Position numbers and translations under genes: made by a program. Below, piece after piece: positions 9,641-18,679 of a stretch of DNA of 20,000 nucleotides (positions within the stretch are counted from its first letter, which is position 1; each line of letters starts with the position of its first letter). This DNA comes from Neoscytalidium dimidiatum (Eukaryota > Ascomycota > Dothideomycetes > Botryosphaeriales > Botryosphaeriaceae). The notes below the pieces were generated by a model. That model saw nothing but the letters and a program-made list of their open reading frames with translations, was not told the origin of the DNA and did no database searches. The stretch covers positions 1 to 20,000 of the forward strand of contig JAVSCG010000028.1 of assembly GCA_037367355.1 (NCBI GenBank), read 5' to 3'.

Positions 9641-11806
9641 AAAACGTATAGGCGGCGATTAGACGGCGTCTAGCCTTCTACGTCTTTCTTTACTTAGATT
9701 TTATAAGCTAGTTAGAGTTTAAATTCCCTTCTATTTAGACTTCTTTCTCTTTCTCTTCTAGAGGTACGCTAGCTAGTAGCTAACTTAGCTTCTAAAGAGT
9801 AGATACTACTAGTTATAGTATATACTTTAGAAGATAAAGAGCGTATACTATCTTATTCTATTTAACGATTATAATAAACTATTAGGTTAGTATAATAATA
9901 AGACGCGACGCGTTAACAGTATTCTATATAAACTTTTTAATATAAAAAGAGATTATAAAGTTTATCTTCGCTAGTTAATTCTACTCTAAGACTAGATTAT
10001 AATCTATAAAAAAGACGCTCTAGAAATACTAGAAATTTACTATACGCGCGACGCTCTAGAAGTTAATAGTAGTAATTAATAGTAGATATAAATTCTAAAT
10101 CTTTATAAAATTATTATTAAGAAAGTACGTCTACGGTTTATAGATCTTTCTAGACGTATATATAATAGTAAGATATTTAACTAAAGTCTAATTAATAAGA
10201 TTTAATTAATACTCGCTATTATATAGTATACGTAGAAGAGAAATATCTTCTACTATTTTCTTAAGTCTAATATTAATAATTATTCTCTTTATTACTTTCT
10301 CTATAGACGGCTTTAGACGTAGCTAAGTTAGCTTAACTATAAGAGCTTTACTTTTTCTATTTAGAGCTTATTATCTTTAAAGAAGTCGCTCTTTTTAGAT
10401 AGATCGTTTTCTCTATAAAGATTCTATAAAGGTCTAGCGTCTCTTTAAGATTAGCCGGACTCTCTAATAATACTTCTTAATTCTCCGTCTTTAATAGATT
10501 AAGACTTCTTCTTCTTATCTTCGTATAGAGTTCGTAGAGGGCCGTTCTAGCGGACACGTTTATCTAGCTTTCCGCTAGCGGGCTTATCGCCTACTATCTA
10601 GACGGTAGCTAAGATTTATTTTATATAGTAGATTTTAGCGAATATATCGTCGACTATCTTAATCCGCTTTATAAACTAAAGCTTATAAAGCTTTAGATAA
10701 AGCTTTAAAATAATATAAGAGAACTACTAGTTAATCTACTAGTTTTTAATCTTCTAGCGATAGATAAACTATTATTTAAACTATTATATATAGACTAAAA
10801 AGCTATTAAACTTCTAGCTTAGCCTTATAATATAAGTATAATATTTAACTATATTATTAAAGCGTTTAACTATAGAATTATAAATAATATTTTAAAGTAT
10901 TTATTTAAACTCCTTTTATAAGAGTAGACTCTTTATTTTTTCTTCGCTTAGACGGCGATACGCTTTCTATATAAGATTTAGACGTAGGTCTAAGCTCTAT
11001 ACGGCCTACTATATATATTATTAATAGTTATAGTCTATATAAATAATTTCGAACTTATTTTTTACTACTATAATCTACTTATTAAAGATCTTTTAGATCT
11101 TCGCTTTAAGCTTTAGTAGCTTTATTTTTACTAGCGTCTTAAGCCGCTTTTTATTTTAGTCTTTACTAGCGCCCTCTAATAATACGCTAGCTAGCCGCTA
11201 CTTCTTAGGCGTAAACGCTCGTTAGAGTACGTAAAATATCTTTAAAGTCTTCTAGAGTCTTTATATTCTCTTAGAATTACTAGTAAGATTTAAGATCTAT
11301 AGTAGCGCTAATAGATTATCTTTATTATCTTTTAAAGCGTATTTAAAATAAATACTTAAAATATTATCTTAACGCTAACTTTACGCGTTATTAAAGCTAA
11401 GAATACTAGCTCTTAAATTAACTTTATTAGAGTTTAAGACTTTTAGTAGTACTAAGTCTCTTTACGCTAATATAAAAGAGAGAGCTATTAAGTTCTCTTT
11501 AAGAGTATTTATAGACTTTATATCTATACGATTATTAGCAGGCGTATAAGAGTTTAAAAGAGATTCTAAAGAAATTTCTTTAGCGTTAGCTTAATAAAAC
11601 GCGTATAGACGATAGCGAGAAGATATCTCTAGTAACTAGCTATCTTTTTTCTAGTAGAAATTATAATCGAATTAAATATAAAGATCGTATAGTAGATAAA
11701 AAGTTAATAGAGAAATAAAGAACTTATATTTATAAATAGATAATTTAATAGAGAGAAGATTTTAGTAGGCTAGCCTTAATTAGAGTTTTACTTACTAATT
11801 ATATAC
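9641..11806 (-). mobile_element. Probable gag/protease part (and LTR?) of Gypsy-B, too RIPed to read
   Basis: About 2.2 kb upstream of the Gypsy-B RT on the same strand, the right length and place for protease, gag and a 5' LTR. CA and TG are nearly gone. I could not recognise a zinc knuckle, a protease active site or a paired LTR with confidence. The stretch around 10540-10620 is richer in GC than its surroundings. No plus-strand gene is visible either. Assignment to Gypsy-B rests on position only; part of it could be another relic. Confidence 0.4.
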
Positions 11807-12390
11807 ACCTCCGAATTCGACCTCGAGAAAAAGCGCTAAGACCGGTATCTATCGAAAGCTCTCGATTCCCTTAGCTAGATTCTCGAATCTTAGCTTCGTA
11901 GCTATACGCGCTACTGCGTTATCGCGTGGAAAAGAGACCTCGTTAGGTTAAATCGCCTCGCTCTACCTCCGCACCCCTACGAAAGTCCTAAATCCACCCG
12001 AAAATATACGAAATTTTCGGAATCTACCGAAAACACCTACGCGCACCTCCGTACGAAGTTATACTAGATTTAGAGCGCGTTTACGTATCTAAATCTAAGG
12101 CGAAGAAGCGCTTCCTCCTCTTCTCCGTCCCGCCCCTTTTCCGCGGCCCGTGTACGTAGAGTTTTTACTACCTCCCTACCTACGCGAACTAAGAATAACC
12201 GAAAATAAGCGAAAAGCTTAACCGAATAGCCCCGAAAACGCTTCGTTACTTCTCGGGAGAAAGTAACAAAGAAAATTTCCCGCGCTCGCCCGGAATTCGT
12301 TTGTTTACGGCTTAGTTTAGACGAAACTAAAGCCGGCGATTTCTTTCTAGTCTAATCTCCTATTCCTACTATTTTCTTTCTAGAAAGAGT
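11807..12390 (+). other. LINE C 5'UTR / presumed internal promoter region
   Basis: Non-coding leader between the element terminus and the presumed ORF1 start. 11807-12295 has an inverted partner at 1-489. Tad-type LINEs carry their promoter internally in this region, but I see no specific promoter motif. It is rich in CG. Confidence 0.55.
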
Positions 12391-13828
12391 ATAGAAAACC
12401 AAGGATATCCGCCCCCGGACCCTCCGGATTCCCCGGACCCTCTACGCCCCTCGACTCTAATTCGACTATCGACTACGCCGGTAGTTATCGAATCTTCGAA
12501 TACTACGGGATCGAGTAGTATCGAAGATATCGAGATAGAAAACGACGAAATAATACCGCTACCGAGAAGGCCGAAGGTAACGGTAACGGTCGAGCCTACG
12601 CCGACTCTCGGAAAAAGACTCTCCTTCTCGCCTACCTCTACGGGCATTAACCCGTTCGAATACCGCCCCGAGAAAAGAACCCGGTATATACCGGGATCGA
12701 AACTAAAGTCCTCCGCGGAATATATCGAAGCCGCGTTCGATTGCCTTATTAAGGCGATCGACCTCGAAGATAACCGGTCTAAGGTAAATAACCTTAGCGA
12801 ACTTCTTACCGTCTTCCGCGAATATACGGCGAAAGGGAAAATCGACTTTACTAAGTCGATTCTTGTAACCGAAGTCCGCGCACTCGAAAACGTATCCCGT
12901 ACGCTTTTAAATAAAACGAGGAATCTCGGGGCTACCTCCGCAGCTACTACGGGAAAACCCCAGTCTAGCTAGCTAGTCCCGGTAAAAAAACCTACCTCCT
13001 ACGCCTCGGTAGCGGCAGGTTTAGTTCTAAACGACGGTTTTATAACCGTATCGTATAAAAAACTAACGGAAAAAATAACTACGAAGCTCGTAAAGCTAAC
13101 GTCTATTAAAGATAGATAAATTACCGTCTTCTACGATAGTATACGAGACTAATTTAACGGAATCCGACTCTAGTAAAAGCTAAACCTTACGTTCGCGGGA
13201 GCCGGATTCGTAAATAAACCCGTTATCTAAGGAACTTCCCTCTCTTTTAAGGGAAATATCCTAATTACGGGTACCGAAGGCTATACTAGCCAATTTCTCT
13301 TAGAAAAAGAGAATATTATTAGAAAAGTCCTTCCTAATTCTAACCCGAAACTAGTCGAGGCCTAGTATAAGGTTATTATCTACGGAATCCCCACGCGGGA
13401 GACTAAGGATATTCTAATCGATTCCTTTATTAAGGAGGAAATAGAGACCTTTAACGTAGGTCTTTCTCCTATCGGAAAGCCCTACTAGGCCACCTCTAAG
13501 GAGAAAAGAGAAAACTAATCCGCGGGATCCGTTATAGTCTCGTTCCGCATCAAAAGAAAAAGCTATTAATAGCCGCCTTTTTATATACGGAATAAGCTAT
13601 AAGGTAGAGAAAGCACGGATTATTCCTAAGGGAATTTAATACCGTAACTACCTTAAAAATAGATACGAAACGGCTAAATGTATAAGGACTCCTATATACG
13701 AAATCTATAAAAAGGAGTACCTTACGGGAGAGTATAAGTATAAATTTATAGGCTATAAAGCCTCTAAAGGTACACGGTACTAGTACTACCCTAATTCGAA
13801 TTAACTAACCCCCTTTATCTATAGATAA
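12391..13828 (+). pseudogene. LINE C ORF1 (gag-like RNA-binding protein), RIPed
   Basis: The first 193 codons (12391-12969) are open, beginning at an ATA that was probably ATG (reads x-ENQGYPPPDPPDSPDP). The N-terminus is rich in Pro, Asp and Ser, followed by a helical-looking stretch (EYIEAAFDCLIKAIDLED). The first stop is in the tctagctagctag cluster at 12970, consistent with CAG/TGG to TAG. Further on, a segment like VIIYGIPTRETKDILIDSF (13375-13430) fits the central region of Tad-type ORF1 proteins. Near 13549 the frame shifts by one base. The C-terminal part (13676-13800) resembles the zinc-knuckle tail (KC...EYLTGEYKYK...GYKASKGTRY) with Tyr where Cys and His are expected. It ends at 13804 or 13828, the latter overlapping ORF2. 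The assignment as LINE ORF1 rests on position and these motifs. Confidence 0.72.
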
Positions 13829-16800
13829 ACTAAGGGTATTTTAAGCAAATTTAAATAGAAACGCTCTAGCTACGGAGAGCCTTCTTTCTAAAGTAATCGA
13901 ACTTAAAATTAGCCTAATTCTTATATAAGAACTATAGCTAATAAACCCCGAAAATCCTAGAGAAAGGCGGTCGGTTAACCACCCCGCGTTCGTTTAAATT
14001 CTACCGGATTATTCTCTAACGGAAAGACCGCGTACGTTAGTATATATATCCTATTATCTAACGGGAATAGATATTAACTATAACTCCGCGGTAACTAAAT
14101 CCCCTAACCTAATAGTTCTAAAAATAATAGAGGAAAATAGCTAATTCTACCTCTTTAATTTATATAACTAAAAGGAATAAGGAAACGATAATTCCCCCTA
14201 TACGCTAGAACGTATTCTAGGCTACTAATAGCTAGAATTCCCTAGTATTATAGCCGGGGACTTTAATATTCACTACCCGTGGTGGGACCTAAGGTCCCCC
14301 TACTCGAACGGGGCCTCCGCCCTAATTAATTAGATCGAATCTAATAACCTAGACCTACTAAATACGCCGGAAGAAGGTACCTTCTATTAGCCGAACCTAG
14401 ATAGGCCTACGGTAATAGATCTAACGCTCTCTAGCCGAGGGCTAACGAATAAAATAACGGACTAGTAAATACTCGAATCTATTGGATCCGACTACTTCCC
14501 TATTTTATTTTAAATCTAATTAAATAAACGAATAAACCAGGAGAAATCTAAGCAAATTAGATTTAATTACGAGAAGGCGAACTAGGATAAATTCTCTAAG
14601 ATCTTTAAAGAAAAAGCCTCGAACTTTATAGAAAAGCTACGCCCCCAGCTAGCTATTCTAGAAGAGGAGAATAAAGATCTTAGCCTAGAGATTCTAAAAG
14701 ACCGTTCGAAAGAAGTCTTACTTTTAGAAAAACTAGGAGAATCTCTAACTAACCTTATACGGTAAGTAGCGGACTAAGCTATTCCGAAAACTACCCCGCT
14801 AGCTAAAGCTAAACCCTAGTAGAATTCTACCCTAACGGAGGCCCGAGGGAACCTTAAACGACAAACGCGGCTTATACGACGCTCGCCGGAGCTCGTAAAT
14901 AAGTAAGACTTCCTAAAAACCCGTAACGAATACTTCTCCTCTATTCGTAAAGCTAAACGGGACTACTAGAATTCGTTTCTAAGTAAAAATACCCCCGAAA
15001 CTATCTTTAAAGCAATAGCCTATATAAAACACCGTCCGATAGAACGAATCCCTCCGATTTGGGCTAAAAACGGCCTACTACAAGATAGCTAGAAGGGGAA
15101 AAGCTCCGCGCTAAAAGAAACGTTATTTCTATCCCCTCCTAATACACGAATCGAAAATAACTAGATAAATTACCAGCTAGATCTAAGCTAGGAATAGCTA
15201 ATTCTAGATAAAAAAGAGCTTAAACGAACGTATTCGAACCTAATAAAAGGAACTACGCCCGGACCTAATTTAATATCCTAATAAATTATTATTTAGGCCT
15301 ATAACGCATCCCCGAAAGCCTTCTATTTTATCTATTTGAACCTCTTTAAATATAGCTACTATCTAAAGTGCTAGAGATAAGTAACGGGGGCAATTTTAAA
15401 GAAACCTAATAAGCTAGATCCCGCGAATCTAAAGACTTATAGGGTTATTTCTCTATTAAATTACCTAGGAAAAGTACTTGAACGAGTAATAGCTAAACGC
15501 CTCGGTTTTCTAGCGGAAACGATAAACCTAATTCACCCTACATAAATAGGGGGAAGACTTAAAAAATCCGCTATAGACGCTTGCTTTATTCTAACGAATT
15601 TAGTAGAGGAAAACCGAAAGGCAAAGCTAAAAATATCTACGCTATTTCTAGACGTACGCGGCGCTTACGACTACGTCGCGTAAGAATAACTCCTAGGAAT
15701 TTTAAAAAAGTTAAAGCTTCCGACTAATCTACTTACGTAGATTAGAACTTTCTTAAATTCCCGATAATTACGCCTTAGTTTCGATAGAAATATAGAAGAA
15801 TTTAGTAACGTAGAAACGGGTATACCGCAAGGAAGTCCTATTTCGCCGATACTATTTCTAATATATATCCGAGATCTATTTTAAATGAAATCCGCTACCT
15901 ACTTATCTTATATCGACGATATCTCTTTAATAGTAAGCTCGAAAAGCTAGAAAAGAAATATAAAGATACTAGAAAGAGAAGCGGAAAGACTCTATAAACT
16001 AGGCGCGGAAAATACTATATAATTCGACCTCGAAAAAACCGAATTAATGTATTTTTCTAAAGAAAAAACGGTAAGAGATTCTACTCTAAAACTACCTACG
16101 GGTTTAGTTATAAAGCCTAAGAATCTAGTCCGATATCTAGGAGTTTTCTTAGACCCACTCCTTAATTTTAAGGAATACGTCGATATTAGAATAAGCTAAG
16201 CTCGTTCGAGCCTCTCGAGGATAAACAGACTAGCTAACATCGAAAATAGACTAAAACCTAACGCGGTACGATAGTTATACTTAGCCTACGTTACCTCTGT
16301 CTCCGACTACAGCTCCGTTTTATACTAGAATAACCAAGCGAATTTTAAACGAAAAGCTACGATACTCTAGAATCTAGCTCTACGGAAAATACTAGACGTT
16401 TTTAAAACCGCTCTAATTACTCCTCAAATAACGCGATCCTCTCTCGAAATTCTTAGAAAATAACCTCCGATCCTACGCCCTACGAAGTCTTAAATTAGAC
16501 CGAAACACCCAATTCAAGCCTTCTAGAAGAGAGAACGAATACGAAAGTAAGCTCGTTCAAAAATTAGAGACTTCTAAAAGATGTTCGTATAACCTCGAAA
16601 CGATTAATCCTTTCTACTTTCTACCTTAGGGGCTATCTACCCCCTACTCGGTTAAAGTCTCTAAACTCTCGAAAGAAGAATAAGCTAAGAAATACCTAAA
16701 CGAACTCGAAAACCCCCCGGATAACCTAATATCTATCTATACGGACGCGAGTTCGATTCCGAATAAAACCGGAATTAGACTAGTAGTTTTTATAGATAGA

Positions 16801-17105
16801 AACGATCCTACCTTTAAAGACGAAACTACTATTATAGTAGGAAATATTGGGGATAATAACCTAGTTTATAACGGCGAACTAGAGGCTCTTATGAGAGCCC
16901 TCGAACTCGTAGTTAGAAACGGATATACCGATAAAGATATTAGAGTCTACGTAGATAACTAGGCCGCGCTCTACCGTCTAAAAATACTATCCGGAAACCC
17001 AGGATAACTAGCGTAAATACGAGCTTTAAACGTAGTAAAAACGCTTATCCTTAACGGAAATTTAGTTTAATTAGAATAGGTCCCCGGCTATTTTAATATA
17101 CGCGG
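13821..17105 (+). pseudogene. LINE C ORF2: endonuclease, RT, start of RNase H, RIPed and interrupted
   Basis: Likely start is ATA at 13821 (ancestral ATG; DKLRVF follows). Endonuclease (about 13836-14515): ANLNRNALATESLL at the N-terminus, then LILI-stop-E where the catalytic Glu motif lies, AGDFNIHYPWWD near 14255-14290, and GSDYF near 14485-14500, in which the catalytic His of the SDH motif is Tyr. RT (about 15237-16150): NLIKGTTPGPN, GIPQGSPISPILF and an intact Y-I-D-D at 15909-15920. The frame is continuous from 13821 to about 16420 apart from RIP stops. Small deletions at 16421-16590 (net -17 bases against LINE B) then break it. RNase H starts at 16735 with IYTDASS, keeps GELEALMRAL and has VYVDN-stop before 17105, where the Gypsy-1 LTR cuts in. 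Confidence 0.85.
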
Positions 17106-17256
17106 TGTTACGGCACAGTCGCCCAGAAAGGCGGATAACGAAACCCTACGACTACTCACCGCCCACGTGACCAACTCGGGGCCTAACTCGGCAGAATACC
17201 TACCGACACTGATGCACCAGACCACCGCACACTCGCTCAGCAAAGCTCGGACCACC

Positions 17257-17270
17257 GATCAGTACTGATC
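17257..17270. repeat. Perfect 14-bp palindrome in LTR U3
   Basis: gatcagtactgatc is its own reverse complement and lies among further gatc-containing repeats (gatcagt at 17267, gatcact near 17289, gatcg near 17299, gatcact near 17308). In the RIPed LTR the palindrome is degraded to taattaatactaatta. It could be a protein-binding site upstream of the TATA-like element, but no factor is recognised. Confidence 0.5.
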
Positions 17271-17318
17271 AGTGGGTTAACATTACAGATCACTACTGAT
17301 CGTACCGATCACTCCATG

Positions 17319-17324
17319 TATATA
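17319..17324 (+). promoter_or_regulatory. TATA-like element in LTR
   Basis: TATATA inside the LTR, about 165 bases before its 3' end, a plausible place for the U3 promoter TATA box. The aligned place in the RIPed LTR is also an AT run (3300-3310), though RIP would create that anyway. There is no further evidence of a start site. Confidence 0.3.
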
Positions 17325-17545
17325 GACCACACTCATTTATCGTAGTTAGGACCCTCGTGGTCAACTTGTCAATTGATTCCTACCCTACTATTGTACGAAC
17401 CTCCCCTGCCTACCACTGTATTGGCCCCTAGAAAGCCCAAGCTGCCTGACGACGCGCCTCGACTCCCCCAGAAAGAGTCCCGGCGTAACACTTTGACCAC
17501 CTTTCTTAGGCACCGGAGGTAACCCCACCCTGAAAACTACTAACC

Positions 17546-18679
17546 ATGACATCCTGGACCGAAATCAGGAACAACCTTCCGACGGAGGAGGAACAGCTTC
17601 AGTCAATCCGTCCCTTGATCCCTGGAAACCCAGCTCTTAACATGAGGCTGCTCATTTCGGAAGCATATTCCTCGGGCATAGCCTCCTTGAGTCGAGCAAT
17701 CAACGGACCCAGAGTACCAGAGAACGCCAGTGAGGACTGCGGCCAAGTCCTTCTGGAGTACTTCATTCGAGGACAAGCCTTTACTGTCAACCGTACTATG
17801 CGGCCCTCCACCCCAGCCACCCCGCGACATCAGAATCGACCCCACAACACCAAACTAAAGATCAAGACCCCGACACCTACGATGGGGATCGGCGTAAGCT
17901 CAACGACTTCCTGGCCCAACTAGAGAATTACTTCGAATTCTACAAAGCATCATTCAAGGACGATGAGGAAAGGGTCCGCTTTGCAGGAACCTACCTCCGA
18001 GGTAACGCAGCACGGTGGTTCGAACCCTATCGAAAGGATTTCCGCTCGGCCATCCCACGTACGGAAACCAGTAGCCTGTTCGCCAACTACAATCGCTTCG
18101 CCGACGCAATCAGACAAGCCTTTGGTAGCAAGAACGAGGAGCAGGAGGCCGCCCTTCGAATTCAGGACCTCCGACAAACCCGATCAGTCTCGGAATATGT
18201 CACGGAATTCGCATGCTCGCCTCCTACCTCAATTGGAACGACCAATCCTCAAATACATCTTCTACAAGGGCCTAAAGCACAATGTGAAGGCCGAATTCGC
18301 CCGCACCGGATTACCCAAGGACCTTAGCGAGACCATCGACACGGCCATCCGAGTCGACCAACAACTGTTCAATTTCAGACAAGAGACAGGCCAAACCCGA
18401 TACTCGGCCAACACCGCGCAACCTCGAAACAACCTACCCCCGGGGGACCCCATGGACTTAGATGCCAACCAACGACGAAACCCTCGGCTGGCGCCGGAGG
18501 AAGAACAGCGACGGCGTGAAAAGGGTCTTTGCTTCCACTGTGGAAAGCACGGACATATCAGCAGAAACTGCCCAGACAAACGAACCAGCAACCAGCGAAC
18601 CAACGACAAGAAAACCACCTCGGCTACTGAAGGACGACCGGAGACCCCAACCATGACACCATCCACTGGTCCACTGTAG
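17546..18679 (+). pseudogene. Gypsy-1 copy 2 gag with CCHC zinc knuckle, frameshifted
   Basis: Structural Gag that would package the RNA. It starts at ATG 17546 (MTSWTEIRNNLPTEEEQL), equivalent to the lost start in copy 1. The capsid-like region (QLENYFEFYKASFKDDEERV, RWFEPYRKDF) is in another frame from about 17872 to 18207. The original frame then resumes to the knuckle C-F-H-C-x4-H-x4-C at 18530-18571 and stops at TAG 18677-18679. The breaks coincide with missing bases relative to copy 1: 3 bases near 17825-17850, one near 17870, one near 18208 (ttt to tt) and one near 18247 (ccc to cc). In copy 1 the whole region is one frame. The stop itself also falls by a one-base difference (copy 1 has actta where this copy has actg), so the true gag may be longer. 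Confidence 0.85.

Larger units (their letters stand above)
11807..17105 (+). mobile_element. LINE copy C (Tad1-like), near full length, moderately RIPed, interrupted at 3' side
   Basis: Starts at 11807, the same terminal base at which the inverted copy at 1-489 ends. Order: a 5'UTR of about 0.58 kb, ORF1, ORF2 with apurinic-type endonuclease, RT and the beginning of RNase H. It is interrupted at 17105 by a Gypsy-1 LTR. The missing 3' part, judged from LINE B, would be about 0.8 kb, giving an element of roughly 6.1 kb, a normal size for Tad1-clade fungal LINEs. CA/TG are strongly depleted but CG and CC are better kept than in copy A. Start codons and catalytic residues are mutated, so it is inactive. 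Confidence 0.88.
17106..17490 (+). repeat. 5' LTR of Gypsy-1 copy 2
   Basis: 385 bp, bounded by perfect inverted hexamers tgttac (17106-17111) and gtaaca (17485-17490), the usual TG...CA ends. It matches the RIPed LTR at 3092-3475 over its whole length. It contains a palindrome at 17257-17270 and a TATA-like site at 17319-17324. I could not match the sequence directly after the LTR (ctttgaccacc) to a tRNA 3' end from memory, so no primer-binding site is called. The target-site duplication cannot be tested because the 3' end is outside. Confidence 0.9.

Noticed and set aside
9641..11806. Possible host gene between Gypsy-B RT and LINE C
   Set aside because: No open frame, CA/TG depleted throughout, and the position matches the missing gag/protease part of Gypsy-B.
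1..12290. Inverted repeats at 1-489 and 11807-12295 as terminal inverted repeats of one large DNA transposon
   Set aside because: The interior consists of unrelated LINEs and gypsy elements, no transposase is seen, and LINE ORF1 follows directly after the right-hand copy, which is better read as a LINE leader.
12369..12647. 92-codon open frame on the minus strand
   Set aside because: It is antisense to the open N-terminal part of LINE ORF1. The plus-strand frame is longer, continues the element's order and has a plausible composition. The minus frame arises because RIP-depleted, CG-rich coding DNA has few stops on the opposite strand.
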